NCBI GenBank assembly: GCA_021203515.1
Contig: JAJQAY010000039.1
Location: forward strand, 51,917-115,916
Length of the DNA: 64,000 nt
Direction: 5' to 3'
DNA from: Bacteroides sp.
GTDB taxonomy: Bacteria; Bacteroidota; Bacteroidia; Bacteroidales; Bacteroidaceae
The stretch's first letter is position 1; each line of letters opens with the position of its first letter. The position numbers and the translations under genes were made by a program. The notes below the pieces were generated by a model. That model saw only the letters and a program-made list of their open reading frames with translations. It was not told the DNA's origin and did no database searches. Below, one piece after another: positions 43,863 to 53,795 of the stretch.

Positions 43863-46366
43863 ATGACTGGAAAAAAAAATTAAATATATTATTAATGTGT
43901 TTATTGCTGGTCGGAACATCTGCCTGCACGAATGACGACAAAGACATTCCTGTAACGCCGAATTCTACCGAACCTTCCCTGACCTTTACCATGACAAGGG
44001 CCTCCGGAAGTATAATCAATAATGCGCAAGTTTATCTTTTTGACGGAGATGGGCCTAGTACCGGACAGTTCAAAATGAAAGTACCGGATGTGACGCGAGG
44101 CACCGATCGTCTTAGTATGTCGGTAGAAGCGGGAACGTGGAATATTGCCCTCATTAGTGCCGACACCGATATAGACGGAGATGTAATTAGCCCTGTCCGT
44201 GGTACTGCACCTTCATCCCTGAAATTATGGGAGACTCAATCGTTAGGTGGCACTTTGCCTTCTATGCCCGAACTGCGTACGGCATTCATTGCCGGACAGC
44301 AGGTGCTTGCAGGACAGACTAATACAACTTCCGATGCTGCGCTTTTATCGCGCAATGTAGCATTGGTTAAAGTAGTAATCGATGATGCTAGCGGACTGGA
44401 TATGTCCGCCAGCGCATCTCATAAGTTTGAATTGAAGGATGTACCTACCACCCTTAACTGGGCTGGTGGGCTATATTCAGACAAATATACTCCGGATAAG
44501 AGTTCGGTTCCTATGACTGGTAACTTTACTATAAAGAATAGTGCGGTGCTGCCGGGCTATCAATGTAGTGATACGCTTCGGTTTATCATTCCTGCTCATA
44601 AAGGTACTGATTATCTGAACACGAATCCTATTGATACTACTGAGCACCATCTTAAGTTGAGTGTAGACTTGGCTTGCCTGAATGGAGAACACTTTGAAAG
44701 AACGGATGTTGAAATTCCGCGTGTACCTCGTGCAAACGGTATATTACTTGTAAAGCTCCATATCAAGGGTAAAGTGGAAGTTTCTGCCGATGTTTTGCCT
44801 TGGGAGGATGTGGAGGTTAATGCCGATATGTCACAGACCATGCTTTATACGGATAAGGCTTCGGTAGGACTCGCTGCGAAGGATACGCTTCATGTAAATA
44901 CGAATGCGGATGACTTTACAATTGCTAAAGAGCCGGGTGTAGACTGGCTTACGGTGAAGAGATTACCTGGTAATGCAATAGAAATAACTGCTAATACAAG
45001 TACTTATACGGATAATAGTCCGAGGACTTCCTATATTACTATTACTGCGAATAATGTAACGAAGAGAATTCCGGTTACGCAAAGACCGGATAGAGGAATG
45101 ATTCATGTGGACGTGAAAGAATTGTTTATGAGTCCTCCTCGTCCTACAAAATCGTTGAATGTAACGAGTATTGGAGGAGATTGGGAGATAATAGGTTCAA
45201 CCGCAAAAGCAACAGTTACTACTAGTCAGAGTAATGAAGGCACTTCACCGGTATCTTTTACAAGAACTACGACTTTGAATGATGAGATATATCCTCGTAT
45301 ATATGGTGATACTTTGGTTGTATTTAAGAATGTGAAAACTCTGGATACAGATACGGTGCGGTTGAGTAATCTGTTTATTGGTGTAGAAGATGATTTGATT
45401 GAAGTGGCTCAGCCAACAGAATATGATGATACAATATCAATTGTAGATAATGTAGTTGTCTTTGGTGGAAACTATCGGGGACTTGTTGTCGATCAAAAGC
45501 CTGATTGGATTTATTCGGCACCAGATACGTATTATGACTCAAATACGGGTAAATTCATTTTCAAATGTGACAGAGAAGAAAATGGCGAAGAGCGTTATGG
45601 TGAATTGATTTTGCATCATACAGATGATTCTGGTTATACTGTTAAAGTTAGAATTTTGCAAGACATTCTGGTACTTATTCTTGAATTTGATTACTATACG
45701 GTGAAATTTACATGGAAAGACGATGATGTTGATATACAGTGTGGCTTCACGGGAAATACAGGTAGTTATAATGTTAATGGAGTGATATATAATCTTACAG
45801 TGCCTTTTGATAAGAAATTTGTGGGCTATGGAAGAGGAAATGATGGCGGTGTAAAATATAATAATCAAGAATTGATAAAATGGGGTGGTGATGCAAGGGG
45901 AGGACAAGGAGAAACTTTCTACTTTAATGCGCCTATAATTAATGCTCCTAAATATCCTGGGCAATATGGGGTAACTCCTTCAACACCTAATCTTCTCCCA
46001 AGGAAATTGAAGTTGTCTATCAGTGCAACGTGGTATAGTGACGGTAAATATACTAATGCGGATAGAAGAGGAGATCCAATTACTTGTACTGTTGCTGCTT
46101 ATAATGGTGGAACATGTGTACAAAATGGGACTAATTTTGATTTTAATGGTGAACGTGTCTATGGTGATAGTAGAACTTATAATGTTAAGACTGGCTATAA
46201 TTATTCACCACAATATTTTGAGTTTTGTCAAATTGAGTATGATCGCAAAAAGCATACGGCAAAAGTAACTTGGGCTGATCCTGCTACTCGCTCTGTAACC
46301 TCTCAAATATCTACTATACGATTAGAATTGGGTGCTAAAGGAGAGAAGGTCAATAAAGATAATTAA
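43863..46366 (+). CDS. Large FimA/Mfa-like lipoprotein with BACON-like domain, probable tip or minor pilin
   Basis: The ATG at 43863 reads MTGKK, then an A9 run breaks the frame. Ten A give KKLNILLMCLLLVGTSAC, a lipobox, joined to the long frame. The N-terminal ~300 residues look fimbrillin-like (AGTWNIALISADTD...). Around residue 350 lies a BACON-like domain (DWLTVKRLPGN...TITANNVTKRIPVTQ). The C-terminal ~300 residues (from about 45,450) are rich in Tyr, Asn, Asp and Gly and use more AT-rich codons than the first half. I recognise no family there. It may be a ligand-binding tip domain; that is inference. Confidence 0.6.
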
Positions 46367-46377
46367 ATAAAGGTAGT

Positions 46378-48035
46378 ATGAAGATACATTATGTAATATA
46401 CGTATTGGTCGCTTTCTTACTCGCCTCGTGCTCCAGCACGAGCGAGGAAGAAGGGCAAACACCAGTATATGGAAAGATTGACGTTGCCATTTCGGTCACC
46501 GTACCGAAACCGGAAACGGTAGCTACCCGTGCCGGTAGTTACACCGACACCGACATTAAAAATGTGGATGTATTGGTGTTCGATGAGAACGACAAATTTA
46601 TGAAACGTGTAAAGGTGGAGGCTAGTGAACTGGCCGCTACCGCTATCGGGGTTACCTTTAAGGTAGGATTGGATGCTACAGCAAAGAAGCGTACCGTTCA
46701 TCTGGTTACTAATGGCCGTACTGCCGATGGTGTTACTGACCGTTTGAACTTTGATGATTTAAACACGAGTATGACTGAAACAGCAGCCATTTCTGCCCTG
46801 CAAACAGAATCACTCGAACATGTCAGTGGTGGCGAAAGCACTTTGATGGACAATGTGATGCCTTTGGTGATGTGGGACGTTTTGAGTTGAGTAGCGGAAT
46901 TAGCGCCGTGACACAAGTTGGTGGTGTAAAACTATTGCGGGCTACGGCTTGCGTACAAGTGAAGTCAGCCGCCGCTACTGCTGCCAACGGACTGAATGAT
47001 TTTGAAATCGAGGGAATTACCGTTTCGGGAGGTGCCGATCATGGTTATCTCGCTCCTGTTTATTGTACCGGAGCAGTAAATACGCCAACTACTACCCATC
47101 CGTCAGGTGGCCCTTTCCTGGACTATCAGAAAGGATGGTCATATGGCGTCACTCCTTCTTTGTACATCTATGAACGTGATTGTTCACCCGCCGATTATAT
47201 GGGTGTAGTGATTAAAGCCAAATATAAGGAGAAAAGCAGCTATTATAAAGTTGTGATAACCGATACGAATGGAAATCCTTTGGATATTATCCGCAATCAC
47301 CGTTACATTATTACTGTAACTGCTGTGAATGGATATGGCCATACAACTTCTGATGCTGCGGTCGATGCAACTCCGTCGAATGCCTTGAAGGTGTTGATAG
47401 AGGATGTCAGTGCCGAATTTCCTTGCATTGTTGCCGATGGCAATTCTTATACGGCTATGACGAATAATGTATTTACATTGTATGGAAAGAGTGCCGGTGC
47501 TGTCGAACTTTGCACGGTATATTCCAGCCGTGGCATTCAGCCGGAGATTGATATACCGGGCGGTGTCAATTGGCTTGGCGGCATTGCAAGTGTTACGCCT
47601 ATTGGAAGTAATAAATACAAAATAATGGTTTCTTTCTCGTCAGGAGTTGATGTTCCAGGTAGCGTTCTTTCTACAACTGTCGGTATAAAATGCGATAACA
47701 TTTCCCAGGAACTTCTTGTTCGTTGGACTCCGGTAGTACTGTCGGCGAGTAGCGATGGAAATTCATATGTGATCGATCTGATAGAACCTACCGACCGCAA
47801 CTGGGTGGTGCAAATACCTAGTCCGGCTCCTGCCTGGCTTGCTTTGCATTCCACAGACAACTCGGCCGGTAGTTTCCCCGGAGGAAACGGTATGGTGACG
47901 GAACTTTATAGTAAGTACAGTGCTCATGCCTATTTGCATGTAAGTACCGGAACTTCCGGACTCGGAGTAGTACTGAAGTCGTCAACCTCTTCCGCCGGAG
48001 AGACCATAGCAAACAGAATTGTTATTAGTCAATAG
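46378..48035 (+). CDS. Fimbrillin-like lipoprotein with C-terminal extension (one frameshift)
   Basis: MKIHYVIYVLVAFLLASCSS is a lipoprotein signal. IDVAISVTVPKPETVATRAG has an Arg before AG, a possible protease site like that of FimA. VDVLVFDENDKFMKRV and YYKVVITDTNGNPLDIIRNHRYIITVTAVNG are signature strands of FimA/Mfa1 two-domain pilins. About 180 further residues follow and contain another beta domain with WLALHSTDNS. The frame breaks near 46880 between PLVMW and FELSSGIS. Repaired length about 552. Accessory pilin or tip protein is the likely role. Confidence 0.7.
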
Positions 48036-48050
48036 AAAAAATATGATGAT

Positions 48051-48419
48051 ATGAGCCTAGAAGAGATATTGCAAAAAGAAGAAAAGAATGCAGATTGCAT
48101 CTTTCTATACCAGGAAGAAGGGGCGTGGTATGCCTATGAACAGTCAGCTTTTTATTGTTATTCTCTTTTCGGAGTGCTTGATATCGACTGGCTGGCAGAG
48201 CCTGGCGAAAATGCCGAGTGACAAACGATACGGGTACGTGTATCCGAACCGAATAAGTTCTTGCATACGTCGCTGCTGCAGCTATTGCATAAGCGGAAAA
48301 CCGAATATGTCATTCTGTGCAAGATTTCGTGTGGAGGATTTCATTACTGGCGCGACCAGTTGCAAATGAAATTCCACATCTTGCATAAGAAAGAAGGCGC
48401 ATATAACGGTCCGGCTTAA
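48051..48419 (+). CDS. Small protein at the end of the pilus operon (in-frame TGA)
   Basis: A 122-codon frame from MSLEEILQKEEKNADC is interrupted by TGA at 48219-48221 and then continues in the same frame as QTIRVRVSEPNKFLHTSLLQLL to TAA at 48417. Codon usage is even on both sides, so this is one gene with a nonsense change (TGG to TGA would fit) or a short 56-residue protein. There is no signal peptide, so it is probably cytoplasmic, unlike all the other pilus genes. The family is not recognised. It lies 15 bp after the last pilin. Confidence 0.5.
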
Positions 48420-48563
48420 GAAAACAGAAGGTGTGTTTTTTATCTACTCTTCTGCTGCCTGTGAAGGCAATTTTCCACGAGCATATATTTATGCTGTTTG
48501 GACGATACTCATCAATTAGCCTGTGAAGGTCGAGGTGTAGTATTATTTGTTTTGTTTGTATGT

Positions 48564-48607
48564 ACATCCTTACGTTTTTTAGCGAAAACACGTAAGGATG
48601 TTTTTTT
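48564..48607. terminator. Intrinsic terminator at the end of the pilus operon
   Basis: ACATCCTTACG / CGTAAGGATGT (48564-48574, 48591-48601) is a perfect 11-bp stem followed by seven T. It ends plus-strand transcription and may also act on the minus-strand permease transcript that stops 7 bp away. The 140 bp before it hold no gene. Confidence 0.85.
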
Positions 48608-48613
48608 ATGGAC

Positions 48614-49849
48614 TTACTTACGGCTTTTGTATTTCTTGTATTCCTCAACCACGTGCTTCCGGCTTTGGAGAATTTGCCAGCGATATACCCAGCATGTCGT
48701 CAGGAAGTAGATACCCGTTTGTATCCATAGGGCGCGGTATTCGAAAGCGACTTCGTTGAGCGTAGCTCCCATGCTATTGATACACACATATCCGTTGATG
48801 CCGAACGTGGAGGGGAAGAGATAAGAGAAATACTTCCAGAATGCAGGCATAGCAGCACCGGGCCACGATATGCCGGAGAGGAACAGCAGGGGGACGGAAG
48901 TGAAAACAAACAGAAGCATACACGTTTCCCGGTTGCGGATGGCAATGGAGGCTGTCATCGCAAAGAATATGCAAGCTGCCAGATAGGGCAGGGTAAACAG
49001 CGACAGCACACCGGGAATGGCTATCTGGTTAAGGCTGAAAAGACGGGGCACTACACACAATACATATACAGCCACCAACGAATAAACCATGAAATAGCTC
49101 AATCCTTTTCCCATCACAATGCGCAACGTACCGTTGTAGTGGCGGTTGATAGGCACCAGATCCCTGAAACGATTGTGCTCGCGTGCCGTTCCGGCAGAAA
49201 GGCCGATGCCAAGCAGCAAGGTCTGCTGAATAATCAAGACCAGTACGGCAGGTATCAGAAAGGCGGCAAATCCGTTTGTCGGATTGAAGAGGGCGACATC
49301 CTCATATTCTATAGGATAAGCGGTAATCTCGTCCTGGCGGGCAGTGGTGTTGCCGGCACGTTCCATCTTGATGTCTGCGTTCATGTCCAGAGATACGCTC
49401 GTATTCGTGTTTAGCAACGATTTATAATAGAGCAATCCACTCATGTCGCAGAAAAGGCTGACCTGGGTCTGTTTGCCCTGCACGATGTCGTCACTGAAGC
49501 TGGAAGGCATATAAATAATACCATATGCTTTCCGGTCTTTCAGCATTTGTTTGGCCTCTTTCATGTCGGCACAATAGGACATGATGCTTACCTCCGGACT
49601 GGCATCCACTTTCCGCAGATATTCCCGGCTCAATGCGCTGTGCGAGTTGTCCACCACTACGGCGGGCACTTCACGAATGGTTTCGTTGGTGTAGATGAAG
49701 GCATATATCAATGGATAAACGATCGGTACAAGCACGAAGAAGATAAGCACGCCCTGGTCGCGGAAGGTCGTGCGAAACTCCTGCTTCCATATGTATAGCA
49801 AGTCGTATATGCCTTGTATGACTTTCTGCCTGAACGTCAGTTGTCTCAT
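48614..49849 (-). CDS. ABC-2 family permease (exporter membrane subunit)
   Basis: 411 residues, intact. An N-terminal helix (VLIFFVLVPIVYPLIYAFIY) precedes a large periplasmic loop (VPAVVVDNSHSALSREYLRKVDASPE...) and five C-terminal helices (AAFLIPAVLVLIIQQTLLLGIG and so on). This is the ABC2_membrane_3 (YhgE/YbhR-like) layout. Its start overlaps the stop of the previous permease (TAATG), so the two are translationally coupled and probably dimerise. No ATPase gene is present in the cluster. It ends next to the terminator shared with the pilus operon. Confidence 0.8.
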   Translation of the reverse strand: MRQLTFRQKVIQGIYDLLYIWKQEFRTTFRDQGVLIFFVLVPIVYPLIYAFIYTNETIREVPAVVVDNSHSALSREYLRKVDASPEVSIMSYCADMKEAKQMLKDRKAYGIIYMPSSFSDDIVQGKQTQVSLFCDMSGLLYYKSLLNTNTSVSLDMNADIKMERAGNTTARQDEITAYPIEYEDVALFNPTNGFAAFLIPAVLVLIIQQTLLLGIGLSAGTAREHNRFRDLVPINRHYNGTLRIVMGKGLSYFMVYSLVAVYVLCVVPRLFSLNQIAIPGVLSLFTLPYLAACIFFAMTASIAIRNRETCMLLFVFTSVPLLFLSGISWPGAAMPAFWKYFSYLFPSTFGINGYVCINSMGATLNEVAFEYRALWIQTGIYFLTTCWVYRWQILQSRKHVVEEYKKYKSRK

Positions 49850-51027
49850 TACGGTACATATTTATAGTATATCAATGCTTCTTTCAGCCTGTGGGCCACA
49901 AGGAACGGAAGCATCATGAAAATGAGCAATGCCACATAGTTCATCCATGAGTAAATCATCGGGTAACCGTTGAGCGCCTGGTCTACGTAGATAAGGAAGT
50001 AGTGGCGCAGCGGGAATAAATTGGCTAAGGCCTGCAACACGGGGTGCATCGCCATAGCCGGAAATGATAATCCGCACATGGAGAAAGAGAGCACTCCCCA
50101 TAGGGAAGCGAAGCTAAGCCCCAAGCGTAAGGTTGGCAACGTGCCAATCATCAGTATACCAATGCCCTGCGAGGCGAGTACCAGGCAGAGGGTGGCAAGC
50201 AGCATCGGCAGGATACCGCTGTTACAGGGGAAGTGCAAATAGCCGTATAGGTATACATTATATAATATACCCATCAGGAAGAAGATGACCGTATGCGGCA
50301 GCAACTTCCCGGCAAGGGAAATCCAGATGGAATTATTTCCCATGCGCAGCCACTCGCAGGCGGTGCGGTGCTTTATCTCTACACCGATGGAGTAGACGGT
50401 AATCATGAAGATAAGCAACATCAGTACGCCGGGCGCAAAGGTGTTGCACAAGTACACGGAGTAGTTCAGCCACGGGTTGTTCAGCGGATGGGTGTCGATG
50501 ACAATCGGCTGGAGAAAGGCCATTGCCTGATCTTCGGTGGCACCTTTAGCATACAGCGAAGTGCGGGCGGCGGCTCCGGATGCAAGTTCGCTCATCATCT
50601 TCATGTCCTTGTATAGCAGGGAGCCGGCAATGAGCAATGAATTGTTGGTATAAAAAGATACCTTGGGTTGTCGTTGGGCTTGCGCTTTGGCAGTGGTTTC
50701 TTTGGGGATATAGTAGAAACCGTAGATTTCTCCCCGCTGCATGGCGGTGCGCGCTTCGTTCACGGTGGGGTAGTGGGCTACCACTGCCGTTTGTTCAAAC
50801 GCATCCAGGTTGCGGATTAGTTGGCGGGAAGTAGAAGTCTGGTCCTGGTCTACCACGCCTACGGGCATGTCGGTAGGCAACCCGGAATCCATCAGCGTGG
50901 TGAAGAATATATAGCAGAACAGTGGTGCTATCACCATGCAGAACAGATATAGCGGGCGGGATACGAGGCGACGGCATTCGCGCTTCATCACGTTCCATAA
51001 AGCTATATATTTTCTATCTCTTTCCAT
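49849..51027 (-). CDS. ABC-2 family permease (exporter membrane subunit)
   Basis: 392 residues, intact. Same topology as the downstream permease: helix PLYLFCMVIAPLFCYIFFTTLMD, a periplasmic loop beginning PVGVVDQDQTSTSRQLIRNLD, then several C-terminal helices (GVLMLLIFMITVYSIGVE, ILYNVYLYGYL). The VVDxDxTSxSR motif is typical of YbhS/YbhR-like exporters. Its ATG is immediately after the HlyD stop codon, indicating co-translation. Together with HlyD and TolC it should form a tripartite export system. Confidence 0.8.
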   Translation of the reverse strand: MERDRKYIALWNVMKRECRRLVSRPLYLFCMVIAPLFCYIFFTTLMDSGLPTDMPVGVVDQDQTSTSRQLIRNLDAFEQTAVVAHYPTVNEARTAMQRGEIYGFYYIPKETTAKAQAQRQPKVSFYTNNSLLIAGSLLYKDMKMMSELASGAAARTSLYAKGATEDQAMAFLQPIVIDTHPLNNPWLNYSVYLCNTFAPGVLMLLIFMITVYSIGVEIKHRTACEWLRMGNNSIWISLAGKLLPHTVIFFLMGILYNVYLYGYLHFPCNSGILPMLLATLCLVLASQGIGILMIGTLPTLRLGLSFASLWGVLSFSMCGLSFPAMAMHPVLQALANLFPLRHYFLIYVDQALNGYPMIYSWMNYVALLIFMMLPFLVAHRLKEALIYYKYVP

Positions 51028-52014
51028 CTATTTCTTCAGTATCACCGACATTCCCGGTCTCAGTCCTTCCACCTTTTCTTGTGGAGACGCCTTCACCTCG
51101 AATGTCTTTAAATCGAATTGTCCGGTTGTCTTTGTCGCCTTCCATGCGGCATACGTACCCAGGTCTTTCATATAGTATACTTTCAGGCGGATATTCTTGT
51201 CGAGCGCGGGAATGAATGTTTCGAACTCCGTCCCCATGCCCAAACCTTGCAACAAGTCTTCGCGCACATTGAACGTCACCCACATATCTTCCAGAATGGA
51301 TATATTCATGATTGGTGCGCCCGTACCTACCAGCTCACCTACTTTAGGGAATATTTCGGAAACTTCTCCGGCTGTTTGTGCTATCAGGTAGGTCTCTTTG
51401 ATATAAGACTCCACTTCGGCTACGGCACCTTTGGCACGTTCCACCAACGCAGCGGCAGCGGCTTTATCTTCGCGTTCGGCACCGTTCTTTGCCATGTCGT
51501 ATTGCGCTTTGGCGGCTTTCTCGGTAGCTATGGCCGCATCGCGTTGGGCGGTTGTTTCGTCCAGTTTCTGGGCGGACATCACTCCCTGGTCGTGCAGGTT
51601 CTTTACACGCTTGTACGATTTCTCGGCAATGGCGACTCCGGCTTGTGCTTTCTGCCACATTTCATAGGCGGCTTGTATCTGTTCCTCGCGGGCACCCTTC
51701 AATGCTTTGTCATTTTGGGCTTGTGCGGCAGCCTCGGCGGCGCGTGCCTGTTCCAGTTTGGCTTGTACGTCAGGAGCTTCCAGGATAGCCAGTGTGTCTC
51801 CTGCTTGTACGCTCTGTCCCTCTTTCACTCTAAACTCCAAAATACGTCCGGGAACTTTGCTCGATACACGATACTCCGTTACTTCGGCTTGTCCCTGTAC
51901 GATTTCCGGTCCTTTACGCAACATAAAGAAACCTACAAGAGCAACTATGGCAATCACACCTGTCAGCGTGAGAAATGCCAATAGCATGTTACTGTTTTGT
52001 GATTTTGTATCCAT
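51028..52014 (-). CDS. HlyD/YbhG-type periplasmic adaptor
   Basis: 328 residues, intact. One N-terminal membrane helix (LLAFLTLTGVIAIVALVGFFML) is followed by a biotinyl-lipoyl half (VSSKVPGRILEFRVKEGQSVQAGDTLAIL), a long Ala/Gln/Lys-rich coiled-coil hairpin (residues about 80-200) and the second lipoyl half with a beta-barrel (AGEVSEIFPKVGELV). This is the membrane-fusion protein that links inner-membrane permeases to TolC. It sits between the TolC gene (40 bp upstream) and the permeases. Confidence 0.88.
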   Translation of the reverse strand: MDTKSQNSNMLLAFLTLTGVIAIVALVGFFMLRKGPEIVQGQAEVTEYRVSSKVPGRILEFRVKEGQSVQAGDTLAILEAPDVQAKLEQARAAEAAAQAQNDKALKGAREEQIQAAYEMWQKAQAGVAIAEKSYKRVKNLHDQGVMSAQKLDETTAQRDAAIATEKAAKAQYDMAKNGAEREDKAAAAALVERAKGAVAEVESYIKETYLIAQTAGEVSEIFPKVGELVGTGAPIMNISILEDMWVTFNVREDLLQGLGMGTEFETFIPALDKNIRLKVYYMKDLGTYAAWKATKTTGQFDLKTFEVKASPQEKVEGLRPGMSVILKK

Positions 52015-52054
52015 ATGAATGATTTATGATTTCAGATTTATGAATTTTCGACTC

Positions 52055-53542
52055 TCAATTTTCAACTTTCAACTTTCCCGTTGCTTTCTTCAGGTAGATT
52101 TCCGTCAACTTCACATCAATTTGTGCATCTATTTTTTCCGACTGGGCGGAAAGCCAGGCGGTATGCGCTTCGAGAACGTTGCTTGCCGGGATTACTCCTT
52201 CTTCAAATCCGAGATTGGCGTAGCGCAGGTTTTCATCCGCTTTTTCAAGGTTCTTCTCTGCCATAATCAGCTTCTTGGCGGCTTCGTTCACTTTGAAAGC
52301 CGACTGGCTGACCTGCAGCTCTATCTTTTCTTTGGCATCGCCCAGTTGGTATTGGGCAATGCGTGCCTCGGATTTGGCAGCTTTCACCTTGTAGAGACCT
52401 TCTCCCCAATGCCAGATAGGTACGGATACTACGACACCTACATTCCACATCCCTTTGAACTTATTTTCAAAACTGTTGAATACGGAAGGATTGGTAGCCA
52501 TATAGCTGCCCATCAGGGCGACAGAGGGTAGGTATTCGGAACGGGTAACATTCACTTTCTGCTTGTAGATTTGAGTGGCAAGTTCCAGACTGCATACTTC
52601 CGGGCGGGTGGCATATACGCCATCGATGTCGATGCTGCTGTTGTCTACCGGTGTAGGGGCGAGGTCCTCTTCCTTCTCATCCTCCAGAGTGATAGGGGTG
52701 CTGAGGTCGAGCCCGCAAAGTTGACACAACAACATTTTGGAAAGGCTTAGTCCGTCGTTTACCTTTGTCAGGGTCATTTCGGCCTCGTTCACTTTCACTC
52801 TCACCGAGAGCCCGTCGGCTTTGGTCGCTACGCCTTCTGTAATCATCTTGTTTATATCGCTATCCAATTTCTGCAACAGTTCGAGATACCCTTCCGCCAG
52901 CTTCTTTTTGTTGGCGAGGGATACCACCTGCCAGTATGTCTGATCTGTGCTCAGAATAACTTCCTGCATTCCGGTATTATGTTGTTGGCGCGCCAGTTCT
53001 TCCGCATATTTGGTGATTTTGTTGTAGGCGCGTATCTTGCCGCCCATATACAGAGGTTGGGTCAGCGTCAGGGCACCTGCATACATGTTGCGAGTGTCGG
53101 TACGGAAAGCGTCTACCAGTGACTGCCCCATCCCGTTCAGAGGGGTGGCGATGTCGATATTGCCCAGCGACTGTATGATTGCCATGAATTGCGGGTTGCT
53201 GGCCAAGCCCGGATTTTGCGCCAGCATCCCCTGGATGCCGTTTTGCAACGCACCGCTTACCTGTGTTCCCACAGAACCGAGAGCACCTTTCTGCGCATCG
53301 CTCAATAAAGAGAACTCTTTTTGGCTGCGCATGTATCCGCCGGTTGCGGAAATGTCGGGAAGATAGTTGGTAAATGCTGCCTTTTTCTGATAATGGGCGG
53401 CATTGATTTTTTCCAGGCTGATCAGCAGTTCTTTGTTGTTGGCTATTGCCAATGCACGGCAACTATCCAAGCTCAAAACCTCTTGTGCCGCCATGGGGAG
53501 CGTCAGACAGGCTAACCCGATGAAACAGAAGAACTTCTTCAT
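52055..53542 (-). CDS. TolC-family outer-membrane efflux protein
   Basis: The start at 53542 (MKKFFCFIGLACLTLPMAAQ) gives a signal peptide; the longer frame upstream is not needed. LSLDSCRALAIANNKELLISLEKINAAHYQKKAA and TLTQPLYMGGKIRAYNKITKY are typical of the OEP repeats, duplicated in the second half (ATRPEVCSLELATQIYKQKVNVTRSEYLPSVALMGSY). About 495 residues, normal length. It is the first gene of the TolC-HlyD-permease-permease operon and forms the exit duct. Confidence 0.88.
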   Translation of the reverse strand: MKKFFCFIGLACLTLPMAAQEVLSLDSCRALAIANNKELLISLEKINAAHYQKKAAFTNYLPDISATGGYMRSQKEFSLLSDAQKGALGSVGTQVSGALQNGIQGMLAQNPGLASNPQFMAIIQSLGNIDIATPLNGMGQSLVDAFRTDTRNMYAGALTLTQPLYMGGKIRAYNKITKYAEELARQQHNTGMQEVILSTDQTYWQVVSLANKKKLAEGYLELLQKLDSDINKMITEGVATKADGLSVRVKVNEAEMTLTKVNDGLSLSKMLLCQLCGLDLSTPITLEDEKEEDLAPTPVDNSSIDIDGVYATRPEVCSLELATQIYKQKVNVTRSEYLPSVALMGSYMATNPSVFNSFENKFKGMWNVGVVVSVPIWHWGEGLYKVKAAKSEARIAQYQLGDAKEKIELQVSQSAFKVNEAAKKLIMAEKNLEKADENLRYANLGFEEGVIPASNVLEAHTAWLSAQSEKIDAQIDVKLTEIYLKKATGKLKVEN

Positions 53543-53739
53543 TGTGTCTATACATTTATAATAGTGATGAAACGTTACTTCGTAAAACAACAATAATTGC
53601 ATAAGCAACGATGCAAATGTATAGGGTTTCAATGAACTGACAAAATAATTTAACCAGTTTTAAATATCCGGCTTTTAAGACCTGCTTATTGTTGTGGTAT
53701 AAATATTGACAAATGGAGATGCTTGCCTGTTATCAAACC

Positions 53740-53778
53740 GAATGTCGCCTACTATCGGGGCGAAGGTAGGCGACATTC
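53740..53778. other. Strong 13-bp perfect inverted repeat
   Basis: GAATGTCGCCTAC (53740-53752) and its complement GTAGGCGACATTC (53766-53778) enclose 13 bp. It lies 17 bp after the end of the minus-strand coiled-coil gene. No T-run follows on either strand, so it may be a transcript-end stabiliser or weak terminator. Confidence 0.55.
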
Positions 53779-53795
53779 AATCCGCGCTTAATCCT

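Noticed and set aside
14053..48221. Alternative genetic code or recoding (TGA as Trp)
   Set aside because: TGA appears where Trp is expected in three genes, but TAG and TAA interrupt others in the same way, and TGA is the normal stop of several intact genes. Base errors explain all cases.
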